NCBI GenBank assembly: GCA_035720945.1
Contig: DASTNK010000017.1
Span: 1-47,426, forward strand
Length of the DNA: 47,426 nucleotides
Direction of reading: 5' to 3'
Source of the DNA: SCQX01 sp035720945
Lineage (GTDB): Bacteria > Pseudomonadota > Gammaproteobacteria > Burkholderiales > Burkholderiaceae_B
Position numbers and translations under genes: made by a program. Shown here one piece after another: positions 1 to 7,552 of this stretch; within the stretch, counting starts at the first letter, position 1; every line of letters begins with the position of its first letter. A model generated the notes under the pieces. The model had not been told where the DNA came from. It did not search any database and was given only the letters and a program-made list of their open reading frames with translations.

Positions 1-1
1 T

Positions 2-77
2 TGGCTCCCCGAGCTGGGCTCGAACCAGCGACCTGCGGATTAACAGTCCGTCGCTCTACCGACTGAGCTATCGGGGA
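2..77 (-). tRNA. tRNA-Asn (GTT anticodon)
   Basis: Read on the minus strand, this is a complete 76-nt cloverleaf with an encoded CCA end (plus-strand tgg at 2-4). The acceptor stem TCCCCGA pairs with TCGGGGA, the discriminator base is G, the D-arm contains AGCTCAGTCGGTAGAGC, the anticodon loop reads CTGTTAA (anticodon GTT, asparagine), and the T-arm has GGTTCGAGCC. It is seen directly in sequence and nothing about it is degenerate. Its 3' end lies one base from the window edge, so neighbours downstream cannot be judged. Confidence 0.97.
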
Positions 78-94
78 ACATCCAAAGAAGCGAA

Positions 95-124
95 ACTATA
101 GCATAGAAAAAATGACGCGCGCAA
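95..124 (-). promoter_or_regulatory. Candidate promoter of tRNA-Asn
   Basis: On the minus strand a -35-like TTGCGC (119-124) is separated by 18 bases from a -10-like TATAGT (95-100), which ends 17 bases upstream of the tRNA. Strong sigma-70-type elements are expected for a tRNA gene. The -35 falls inside the stem of the hairpin that probably ends transcription of the upstream M14 gene. No experiment backs the start point. Confidence 0.5.
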
Positions 125-130
125 ACGCGC
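107..130 (-). terminator. Probable intrinsic terminator of the M14 peptidase gene
   Basis: On the minus strand a GCGCG / CGCGC stem with a TTTG loop (117-130) is followed closely by a run of six Ts (107-112). This is the usual layout of a rho-independent terminator and it lies downstream of the stop codon of the minus-strand M14 gene at 241. The T-run is separated from the stem by four bases, so efficiency is uncertain. Confidence 0.55.
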
Positions 131-240
131 TTCCGTGGCAAACCCGGGTGGTCAAGGCCTCTTTATATGTTCGCTTCCGGCCGGCGCCCGCTTGCCAACG
201 GTGCAGGAGGGAATGGCCTGCAGGAATGCCTTGGTGGGTG

Positions 241-2076
241 TCATTGCCGGACATTGGCCCACCACCAGTCGCAGGCCGCTTCCACGGTCTGGGCCTGCAC
301 GCTGTGCGCGAACACAAACGCTTCGCCGTGTAGGGTTTCGTCCGGGAATTCGGTGATCAGCGTCACGCCGGGTGTCTGGTTCGGCGCCTCGACAGCCGTG
401 TAAGGCACGCCGGCTTCTAGCAGGAACGGCATGTGGCCAGAATGGCGTTCGTAACGCCGCAACTGTTCCTCGTTGAATGCGCGCAGGCGCGGGTTTCCAG
501 CCAGAGACTGCGCGACATGCCGCAGCAGCGCGAAGGCGGTGTCGCGCCAGGCCGCCTTGTATCGCAGGATGAGGAAGAAGCCTTTGGGCAGGCTCCATAT
601 TTCAAAGCCGCGCGGCAGGTAGCCGGTGCAGGGGCGTGTCCATTCGTGCGCCGGGTAGCCGTGCAGGTTCAGGTGCAGCTGCGCGCCGCTGGTTTCGAAG
701 GCGTGGTTGCGTGCGAGGCGTTCATACCAGGGGGCGTGCTCGCGGTATTCCACATCGTCGCCCAGAGCCGTGTAGCGCGCGGCGTGGTGCATGTGGGTGG
801 GGTGGGTGGCGCATAAGGCCTGGTGCAAGGCGTAGCCGTCCGGGTTCTCGACCGGCATCAGCACAAAGTGCGCATCGGGGCGGGCCGCGAGTCGCCCGGT
901 GGCGCGCAGTGCCCCGACCACGCCCGAGGTTTCGTTCGCGTGCTGGGCGGCGCTGATCAAGACGGCGGGCAGATGGCCGGGCACATGCACCACGTTGACC
1001 GGGCGTCCTTGGCTGGATGCGAAGGTGATGTGCCGTCCCTGATAGGCTTGCAGGGCTTTCTCGATCTGGTTGAACGGCAATGGCGATACCGCTGCCGGGA
1101 GCGCGACGGTTTTCCCGGGGATGTCCCGGGTGTCGACAGCCGGCAACTGCTTTGGAGCCCGATGCTGTGTTGGCGTGGGTGTTGTCGTGACGGTGACGCG
1201 GATACTCTCCGCATTATTGTCGATCGTGATGTCTGGAACGATTTGCCCGGGTTGCAGCCCGCGATTGCCGGGTGGACGGCCCGAGTATTGTTGGAAGTAT
1301 TCGAGAATCGAGAAATAGAGTTCTTCGTGCAGCGCTTCGGCGAGGCTGATGGTTTCGTCGCCACAGTCCAGTCTTTGTTCTTCGCAGGGTAGCCTGACGG
1401 ATATGGTCAGGCGGTCGAAGTAGGGTTCCGCACGGCCCCAGTCATGGTTGATGACAGCGGCCATGGCGGCCTGGTAGGCCAATGAGTAGTCGGCGGCCAG
1501 GGGTTCGCTGCGTGTCACGTTGCCATTGATGGCGACCATCCACGCCGAGGGGGTGTAGAACGGTTGCCCGAGAAAATCGTTCCCGACAACATTCGGGGTG
1601 GGTATATGAAGCGTTTCGCTTCGACCCGAGGCATACCCCAGCGTGACGTCGTAAGCGAGCGGCGTCACGGTGCCGGTGGATCCGTTATCGGCGGCGGGCA
1701 AATCCGCATCGGCCGTCGTGGTCGCTGGCACAAGGTCGATTCGCGCCATTGGGAACAAGTCCACCAGGGGATGGGTTTCCAACAGGAATCGGTTTTCCGG
1801 GCAGGCCGTGTGGCGTGGGTAGACGATGCGCGCGGTCTTCAGTGTGCCCCGATCCACGTGTTCCAGGAAGTAGTGCAGCAAGGGTTTGTAGGCGCTGAAG
1901 ACGCGCGCGCGGATCCCGGCCTGCGCCAGTTCGGCTTCCATTCGGCGTCGTCGGACGGGGCCTTCGAAAAGCCACAAGTCCACGACGCTGCCGGCGCGTG
2001 GATCGGCAAGCAGTCGTTGTGTCAGTTGGCGCGCGGTGCGCTCGAAGGAGCGTTCCACCAATAGAATTTCTTCCAT
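241..2076 (-). CDS. M14-family zinc carboxypeptidase-like metallopeptidase
   Basis: The 611-residue protein has its M14 catalytic domain in the C-terminal half. Visible signatures are the zinc-binding HANE (H379, E382), the NPDGYALH substrate-site motif at 411-418, a third zinc histidine in LNLHGYPAHEW near H472, and a probable general-base glutamate in TEFPDE near 576. Such enzymes remove C-terminal residues or cut short peptides or cell-wall peptides; the substrate here cannot be read. Residues 1-340 match no domain I recognise and are unusually long for a pro-region. No signal peptide is visible, so a cytoplasmic location is inferred. The ATG at 2076 is preceded by an AGGA ribosome-binding site. 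The gene is monocistronic, with a terminator-like hairpin downstream and 123 bp separating it from the efflux operon. Confidence 0.85.
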   Translation of the reverse strand: MEEILLVERSFERTARQLTQRLLADPRAGSVVDLWLFEGPVRRRRMEAELAQAGIRARVFSAYKPLLHYFLEHVDRGTLKTARIVYPRHTACPENRFLLETHPLVDLFPMARIDLVPATTTADADLPAADNGSTGTVTPLAYDVTLGYASGRSETLHIPTPNVVGNDFLGQPFYTPSAWMVAINGNVTRSEPLAADYSLAYQAAMAAVINHDWGRAEPYFDRLTISVRLPCEEQRLDCGDETISLAEALHEELYFSILEYFQQYSGRPPGNRGLQPGQIVPDITIDNNAESIRVTVTTTPTPTQHRAPKQLPAVDTRDIPGKTVALPAAVSPLPFNQIEKALQAYQGRHITFASSQGRPVNVVHVPGHLPAVLISAAQHANETSGVVGALRATGRLAARPDAHFVLMPVENPDGYALHQALCATHPTHMHHAARYTALGDDVEYREHAPWYERLARNHAFETSGAQLHLNLHGYPAHEWTRPCTGYLPRGFEIWSLPKGFFLILRYKAAWRDTAFALLRHVAQSLAGNPRLRAFNEEQLRRYERHSGHMPFLLEAGVPYTAVEAPNQTPGVTLITEFPDETLHGEAFVFAHSVQAQTVEAACDWWWANVRQ

Positions 2077-2199
2077 CCGGATTCCTGTCTCTGTCGAGGT
2101 TGGATCGCTCCGGCGGCTCGAGGGTGGTTACTTCTCCTCGTCAGCATCCCTCTTGTCGGCGTATTCGAATTCGGATGCGCGAACAAATCAAACGGCGAA

Positions 2200-3786
2200 C
2201 TAGTGGGCGCCGGCCGCCGATGCCGAACCGCTGCCTGGACTCTCCGGCCGCGCGATCCAGATCAGCGCGATCAATACCACGAACAATATAGCCGATGCGT
2301 AGAAGAAATCCGCCGCCGACATCGTGAACGCCTGCTCGTTGATGATGCCGTTGATCAGTCCCGCCGATTGTGTGTGCGACAGGCCGTGATGCGCCAGCAT
2401 CCCGGTGATCGCATCGAACGCTGGTTCACCCGGCTTGGCCATTTCGGTCAGTTGCGCGTGATGCAGCGTGGCGCGATTTTCCCAGATCGTGGTGGTGATC
2501 GATGTGCCGAATGCGGCGCACAGCAGACGCACGAAGTTGCTCAGCCCGGCCGCGGCTGGAAGGCGATGGTGATCCAGCCCCGACAGCGTCAGCGTCGTCA
2601 GGGGGATGAAGAAGGCAGCCATCGCGGCACCCTGGATGAAGGTGGGCACCATGATGGTGTAGATATCGACGTCGGTGTTGAATCGGGACCGCATGTAGCT
2701 GATGAGCGCGAAGATCAGGAACGAGATGGTCGAGATATAGCGCGAGTCGTACTTGCTGAGCAGTTTCCCGACGATGGGCGAGAGGATGATGGCCAGAATG
2801 CCGACCGGCGCCGAGGCGATGCCGGCGTCGGTGGCGGTGTAACCCAGTGTGTTCTGCATCCACAGCGGCAGCAGGACGTTGGTGCCGAAGAACACGCCAT
2901 AGGCCACGGACAGCGTGATGGTGCCAGAGGTGAAGTTCAGTTCCTTGAACAATGTCAGGTCCACCACGGGGTGTTTTTCCGTGATCTCCCAGATGACGAA
3001 GAACACGAAGGAGATGACGGCGATGACGGCCAGTGTGGTGATGAGGCCGCTGGAGAACCAGTCCAGGTCCTTGCCTTTGTCCAGGAGAATCTGCAGCGCA
3101 GCGACCCAGACCACCAGCAGGGACAGCCCGAGCTTGTCTATGGGCAGTTTGCTTTTCACCGACTCGCGGCCTTTATACAGCTGCCATGACGCCCAGCCCG
3201 CGACCAGCCCGATGGGCACGTTGATGTAGAAAATCCAGGGCCAGTTGTAGTTGTCGGAGATCCAGCCACCCAATAACGGCCCCGCCACCGGCCCGACCAG
3301 GACGGTCATGGACCATAGCGCCAGTGCCATGCCAGCCTTGCTTCTCGGGTAGGACGCGAGCATCAACGATTGCGACAGCGGGATCATCGGACCTGACACC
3401 GCGCCCTGTATGACGCGGAACATGACCAGGGACCCCAGCGACCACGAAAACCCGCACAACCACGAGGCCAGCACGAACAACAGTGTCGACAGCACGAACA
3501 GACGCACTTGCCCCAGGCGCTGGGTGAGCCATCCCGTGAGCGGAACGGTGATGGCGTTTGCGACCGCGAACGACGTGATGACCCAGGTGCCCTGGGTGGC
3601 GCTGACACCAAGATCGCCGGCGATGGTCGGTATGGACACGTTGGCGATCGAGGAATCGAGCACATTCATGAACACCGCGGCGGACAGGGCGATGGTGCCG
3701 AAGAGGCGCGCCTTGCCTTCCAGCGGAGGGTATGAAACGTGCTTGGGTGCGACAGCCTTGGCTTTGCTGCTTGTTTCTGAAGTCAT
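2200..3786 (-). CDS. emrB: DHA2-family multidrug MFS transporter, EmrB type
   Basis: The 528-residue, very hydrophobic protein has the 14-helix layout of the DHA2 (QacA/EmrB) drug:proton antiporters. The N-terminal stretch around residues 38-60 carries the motif NVLDSSIANVSIPTIAGDLG, and WVITSFAVANAITVPLTGWL follows as helix 2 with the GWLTQRLGQVR cytoplasmic loop (motif A). It is the inner-membrane pump of a tripartite system whose adaptor (EmrA-like) and outer-membrane channel are encoded just upstream on the same strand. A 148-bp gap with two long hairpins separates it from emrA, an unusual spacing for emrAB. Substrates are typically hydrophobic weak acids, uncouplers or antibiotics; the actual one is not readable. 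The first ATG is used (TGA stop at 2200). Confidence 0.93.
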   Translation of the reverse strand: MTSETSSKAKAVAPKHVSYPPLEGKARLFGTIALSAAVFMNVLDSSIANVSIPTIAGDLGVSATQGTWVITSFAVANAITVPLTGWLTQRLGQVRLFVLSTLLFVLASWLCGFSWSLGSLVMFRVIQGAVSGPMIPLSQSLMLASYPRSKAGMALALWSMTVLVGPVAGPLLGGWISDNYNWPWIFYINVPIGLVAGWASWQLYKGRESVKSKLPIDKLGLSLLVVWVAALQILLDKGKDLDWFSSGLITTLAVIAVISFVFFVIWEITEKHPVVDLTLFKELNFTSGTITLSVAYGVFFGTNVLLPLWMQNTLGYTATDAGIASAPVGILAIILSPIVGKLLSKYDSRYISTISFLIFALISYMRSRFNTDVDIYTIMVPTFIQGAAMAAFFIPLTTLTLSGLDHHRLPAAAGLSNFVRLLCAAFGTSITTTIWENRATLHHAQLTEMAKPGEPAFDAITGMLAHHGLSHTQSAGLINGIINEQAFTMSAADFFYASAILFVVLIALIWIARPESPGSGSASAAGAH

Positions 3787-3856
3787 GTACGGGAAATAAC
3801 GAGGTACGGGTTTTGCAGTTGATCAGCGGATGCCATGGCGTGAGGTCCAGGCCGCG

Positions 3857-3926
3857 CCGTGCCCTCCAGCAGAGGGAAGAGGGCACGGTGGGCGGGTGAC
3901 GACGCCACCACGGCGTCGTCACCCGC
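3857..3926 (-). promoter_or_regulatory. Two perfect tandem hairpins between emrA and emrB
   Basis: Immediately after the emrA stop (3935) the transcript can fold a perfect 15-bp stem (3892-3906 with 3912-3926, 5-base loop). A second perfect 10-bp stem (3857-3866 with 3879-3888, 12-base loop) follows. Neither is followed by a T-run in the direction of transcription, so they are not standard intrinsic terminators. They may be RNA-processing or stability elements, attenuators that lower emrB relative to emrA, or dyad repeats. The pairing is seen directly; the role is inferred. Confidence 0.6.
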
Positions 3927-3934
3927 TTTCAGAG

Positions 3935-5119
3935 TCATGAGCCCAGGTTTGCTTCGATGATCTTGTTGATGAGGGCATTGGCGCCGATCGCGTTGGCCTG
4001 GAAGGCATTGGTTTCCAGTTTCGTGTCGGCCTGGGCGTCATCCGGCTTTTTCGCAGGGCTGGCCAGATCGACTTCAACCGCCATCGACAGGCCGACACGC
4101 AGTGGGTGTTTGACGAGGTCTTTGGGGTCGATGGTGATCCGCACCGGCACGCGTTGTACAACCTTGATCCAGTTGCCTGAGGCGTTCTGCGCCGGCAGCA
4201 GGGCGAACGCGCTGCCCGTGCCCGCCGCGATACCCACCAACGTGCCGTGGTAGACCACGTCACTGCCATATACGTCGGACGTCATGGTGACGGACTGGCC
4301 TGGCTTCATGCGTGCGAGTTGGCCTTCCTTGAAGTTGGCCTCGACCCACACTTGCTTGAGCGGCACGATGGTCATGAGCGGTGTGCCGGGGGCGACGCGC
4401 TGGCCGACCTGGGCCGAGCGCTTGGCCACCATGCCACCGACTGGCGCGGGCAGGACGGTGCGCGCGTTGGCCAGCCAGGCGTTGCGAACGCGGTCGGCGG
4501 CTTGCCGCACATCGGGGTGTTTCGCCACAGTGGTCCCCGAGGTCAGGGCCTGATTGGTCTCGAGTTTCGCGCGGGCGACCGCGAGCGCGGCGTGGGCCTG
4601 TGCCAAGCTGGATTCGGCGGCTTTCTCGGCGGTTTCGGCATGCAGGATTTCTTCACCGCTGACGCCGCCCGACTTCGCCAGCATGCGCCGACGCGCCAGA
4701 TCGCTCTTGGCCTTGGCGAGGTCGACCTTGGCGCGTTCGATATCAGCCTGGCGCACGGCGATGTCTGATTTCAGCGCGTCGTTCTGCACGAACAGCGTGC
4801 GTGTATGGCGTACGGCCTGGGCCAGGGCCGCTTCGGCTTGCTTGAGCGCCACTTCCGTGTCGGTCGGATCGAGCTTGATCAGGGGTTGCCCCTTGTCGAC
4901 GTGTTCCGTGTCGTCCGCATCGATGCCCACCACCGTGCCAGCGATCTGTGAAGTGACCTGCACCAGGTTGCCGTGGACGTAAGCGTCGTCGGTGGTCTCG
5001 TAGTGTGAGGCAACCACCACCCACCAGATGGCATAGCAGACGCCGATGACGATGAAAATCAGAGCGGCGGTCAATAGTAGGCGTTTGCGTTTCGGTGCCG
5101 ATTTGTGTTCGGTAGTCAT
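3935..5119 (-). CDS. emrA: HlyD/EmrA-family membrane fusion (periplasmic adaptor) protein
   Basis: The 394-residue protein links the inner-membrane pump to the outer-membrane channel. A basic N-terminus (KRKR near residue 10) is followed by one transmembrane segment (about 14-36) and then the first half of a biotinyl-lipoyl-like domain (DDAYVHGNLVQVTSQIAGTV, about 44-64). A long helical hairpin (about 90-190, rich in A, K, E) and the returning lipoyl and beta-barrel parts (PVGGMVAKRSAQVGQRV; VEANFKEGQLARMKPGQ) complete the family architecture. It lies between the outer-membrane factor gene (18-bp gap) and emrB. The C-terminal 35 residues are low-complexity and likely disordered. The length fits EmrA proteins (about 390). 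Confidence 0.93.
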   Translation of the reverse strand: MTTEHKSAPKRKRLLLTAALIFIVIGVCYAIWWVVVASHYETTDDAYVHGNLVQVTSQIAGTVVGIDADDTEHVDKGQPLIKLDPTDTEVALKQAEAALAQAVRHTRTLFVQNDALKSDIAVRQADIERAKVDLAKAKSDLARRRMLAKSGGVSGEEILHAETAEKAAESSLAQAHAALAVARAKLETNQALTSGTTVAKHPDVRQAADRVRNAWLANARTVLPAPVGGMVAKRSAQVGQRVAPGTPLMTIVPLKQVWVEANFKEGQLARMKPGQSVTMTSDVYGSDVVYHGTLVGIAAGTGSAFALLPAQNASGNWIKVVQRVPVRITIDPKDLVKHPLRVGLSMAVEVDLASPAKKPDDAQADTKLETNAFQANAIGANALINKIIEANLGS

Positions 5120-5137
5120 GTAAGTCTCGTTGGGTGA

Positions 5138-6598
5138 TCAGTGTGATTCAACAGTTGTCGTGGTCGCGGCAGTTGCCCCGCCGTTTTGCGTGGTCATGGT
5201 TTTGGGAGTCTCGGCGGGGCCGTAGCCGCCGCCCAACGCGGTGGCGAGTTGCGCATCCAGGTTATAGGCGCGCGCGCGCAACCGGGTGTCCTGGATGGCC
5301 TGTTTGAGGACGTCGTTCTGCGCGAGCAGCACCTGCAGGAAATTCCCCAGACCGGACTGGTAGCGCTTGACGGCAATCTCGTAGGCCGACTTGATCGACT
5401 CGTAACTGGCGTGCTGGTCGATCAGTTGTTGCCGCAGGTCGCGGATGGCAGTGGTGGCATCGGCCACCTGCCGCACAGCCGTCAGCACAGTCTGGTTGTA
5501 GTTGGCGATGGCCAGGTCGCGTTCAGCCCGTTTGGTGCCAAGTTGGGCGTTGAGGGCACCGCCGTTGAAAATGGGCAGGCTGATGGCCGGACCCACACCG
5601 TACGTCTTGCTGGAATCATGCAGCAGGTTGCCCAGACCTAGTGCCTGAAAGCCGAAGAACGCTGACAGGTTGATGTCAGGGTAGAACCCAGCCTTGGCGG
5701 CGGAAATGTTACTGGACGCGGCTTCGACACGCAGCTTGGCGGCGATGATGTCCGGCCGGCGCCCCAGCAGATTCATGGGGATGATCTTGGGTATGCCCGT
5801 GGGGGCGTGCGCCAGTTTGGCGCGCTGGATCGTCATGCCGCGATCGGGGCCCGCGCCGACCAGCGCGGCGAGCTGATGGCGCAGCAATGAGGCATTGGTG
5901 CTGGCCTGGCTGAGCTGAACCTTGGCCGCCGACACCGCCGAATCCGCCTGGTTGACTTCGACGCGGGTGTCCAGTCCGGCCTTGAGCCGCTGGCGCGTGA
6001 TGCTGGCCACGTTTTCCAGTTGTTTGACGATCTTGCCGATGACTTCCTGTTGTTCCAATGCGTCCTGCAGGTTGAAATAGCTCTGCGTGACCGCGCTGAT
6101 CAGCGCGTTGCGCGCCACCTCGGTGTCGGCGCGCGAGGCTTCATCACGTGACAGGGCTGCCGCGTACAACGAGCGTTGCTTGCCCCAGAGATCGAGGTCG
6201 AACCCCAGATTCAGTTGCAGATTCACGTCGGTTTGCATCGAGCCACCGAGGGGGGGCGGATAGATGTAGTTTTCGGAGAGCCGCTCGCGGGTTTGGTTAT
6301 AGGTGGCGTTGAGATTCGGCAACTGCACGGCGCGTGCGCCATGGACCGCCTCGTTGGCGATCCGCAACCTGGCCTGCGCCGCGGCGAGTGAGGGGTTTTT
6401 GTTCAGCGCTTCGGAGACCAGCGTGTCGAGTTGCGGGTCCTGGTAGCGATGCCACCACTGGCGCGCGGGCCATTTGATGGATGCGCCCGACAGGCCCAAC
6501 TGTGTCCCCTGGATCTCTTTGACGGCCGGGTTGCCTGGATCCATGGCTGCGCAGCCAGTGAGCGTGAGGGCTAGAAGAATTGGGATGAGTGGTTTCAT
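5138..6598 (-). CDS. Outer-membrane efflux lipoprotein, NodT/TolC-like family
   Basis: The 486-residue protein starts with a lipoprotein signal (MKPLIPILLALTLTGC, lipidated Cys16). Two homologous outer-membrane efflux (OEP) repeats follow, with the typical periplasmic helices: LDTLVSEALNKNPSLAAAQA near 55 and RPDIIAAKLRVEAASSNISA near 281. It forms the trimeric exit channel for the EmrAB pump encoded directly downstream. It is the first efflux gene of the operon, with the ATG at 6598 and an operator-like site 42 bases upstream. A low-complexity Ala/Thr-rich tail (about the last 25 residues) is unusual. A run of seven Gs at 6250-6256 lies in the coding region. Alternative names in databases would be NodT-family RND/MFS outer-membrane factor. 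Confidence 0.93.
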   Translation of the reverse strand: MKPLIPILLALTLTGCAAMDPGNPAVKEIQGTQLGLSGASIKWPARQWWHRYQDPQLDTLVSEALNKNPSLAAAQARLRIANEAVHGARAVQLPNLNATYNQTRERLSENYIYPPPLGGSMQTDVNLQLNLGFDLDLWGKQRSLYAAALSRDEASRADTEVARNALISAVTQSYFNLQDALEQQEVIGKIVKQLENVASITRQRLKAGLDTRVEVNQADSAVSAAKVQLSQASTNASLLRHQLAALVGAGPDRGMTIQRAKLAHAPTGIPKIIPMNLLGRRPDIIAAKLRVEAASSNISAAKAGFYPDINLSAFFGFQALGLGNLLHDSSKTYGVGPAISLPIFNGGALNAQLGTKRAERDLAIANYNQTVLTAVRQVADATTAIRDLRQQLIDQHASYESIKSAYEIAVKRYQSGLGNFLQVLLAQNDVLKQAIQDTRLRARAYNLDAQLATALGGGYGPAETPKTMTTQNGGATAATTTTVESH

Positions 6599-6639
6599 TC
6601 TGACAGGAAACTGAATTTATTTGATAAGTACGTATCTGA

Positions 6640-6654
6640 CTAGGCAATTATTGT
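6640..6654 (-). promoter_or_regulatory. Candidate MarR operator in front of the efflux operon
   Basis: The plus-strand sequence CTAGGCAATTATTGT is identical in 14 of 15 bases to CTAGGCAGTTATTGT, the reverse complement of 7360-7374 upstream of marR. MarR proteins bind short AT-rich palindromes in their own promoter and in the promoter of the neighbouring pump genes. The site is 42 bases upstream of the outer-membrane factor start and overlaps where its promoter should be. Confidence 0.65.
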
Positions 6655-6734
6655 ATATCAGCCGTGCGGCGTTATGAGTCTCTGGCACGATATGTTCACC
6701 GATTGGTGTGTCGGCTGGTTGACGATCCTGATGT

Positions 6735-7343
6735 TCAGGACTGGTCGGGAAAATCGGGTTCGGATTCAGTGGAGCCGTTGTCGATCAATCGACCCAGCAG
6801 GTTGAGCAGCGTTTCGATTTCCGCGTCGGTGAAACCGGCGAGGTGGTTGTTGAAGGCTTTGGCCACGGCGGGAAGTATGTCGTTGACGACGTCGCGACCG
6901 GCCTCGGTCAGCTCAAGATTGACGACCCGCCGGTCGGTGTCGCAACGTTGACGCCTCAGGAAGCCCTTGGCCTCGAGGCGGTCGAGCGTGCGCGTCATGG
7001 CACCGGTGTCGACCGTGGCCCTGCGAGCGAGTTCGGCCGGGGTGTTGGTGTTCTGGTGGCAGATGATGACCAGCGGCTTCCACTGCATGGCCGTCAGGCC
7101 CATGGGCGCAACGTATCCGTCGATCATGCGGTTCAGCGACGTGTACGATTGCTTGAGCAGCCGGCCCAGGTTGTTTTTGCTGCGCAGCGACGCGACATCG
7201 GCCCGGTAGAAGGCGGCTGGTGTCTTGGCCGCGACGTTCTGGTCGGATCCCGACGTGGGGGCGCTGGCAGGGGAGGCGTCTGGCGCGCTGGCTGATGGCC
7301 GGGCCGGACGTGCCCGAGAGGAATTGGGCGTGTTCTTTGGCAT
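6735..7343 (-). CDS. MarR-family transcriptional regulator of the adjacent efflux operon
   Basis: The 202-residue protein has a winged-helix MarR domain at about 56-195. MGLTAMQWKPLVIICH starts the core, LARRATVDTGAMTRTLDRLE is the recognition helix region, and LRRQRCDTDRRVVNLELTEAG is the wing and following helix. The first 45 residues are a Pro/Ala/Ser-rich extension with no known domain, so a later start is possible, though no better ATG stands before the domain. It is encoded on the same strand as, and upstream of, the outer-membrane factor, EmrA and EmrB. A shared operator lies in front of both units, so ligand-relieved repression of efflux and of itself is inferred. Confidence 0.9.
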   Translation of the reverse strand: MPKNTPNSSRARPARPSASAPDASPASAPTSGSDQNVAAKTPAAFYRADVASLRSKNNLGRLLKQSYTSLNRMIDGYVAPMGLTAMQWKPLVIICHQNTNTPAELARRATVDTGAMTRTLDRLEAKGFLRRQRCDTDRRVVNLELTEAGRDVVNDILPAVAKAFNNHLAGFTDAEIETLLNLLGRLIDNGSTESEPDFPDQS

Positions 7344-7359
7344 ACCCGAATTCTACGAC

Positions 7360-7385
7360 ACAATAACTGCCTAGACAACTATTGT
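7360..7385. promoter_or_regulatory. Palindromic MarR operator in front of marR
   Basis: A 26-bp imperfect palindrome (left end ACAATAACTG, right end CAACTATTGT, centre CCTAGA) begins 17 bases upstream of the marR start. Its left half recurs upstream of the efflux operon. The position over the likely marR promoter suits autorepression. The dyad and the repeat are seen in sequence; the bound protein is inferred from context. Confidence 0.7.
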
Positions 7386-7521
7386 TCGTGCATTATTTAA
7401 CTCGGCAATGACCTCGCAGGCGCGGCTTGCGGAAACTGTGTTGCTGTTTCACAACGACTCCCGGGCAGGATCTGTTCAGTTGCTTTGAATACTCAATGTC
7501 CGCTCCGCGCTCGCCGCGCGT

Positions 7522-7542
7522 CCGGATTGCGGGGAAATCCGG
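7522..7542 (-). terminator. Weak hairpin downstream of the patatin gene
   Basis: CCGGATT (7522-7528) and AATCCGG (7536-7542) form a perfect 7-bp stem with a 7-base loop, 11 bases past the stop of the minus-strand patatin gene. No T-run follows, so this is only a possible transcription end or 3'-stability hairpin. Confidence 0.3.
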
Positions 7543-7552
7543 GTTCAGGGAA

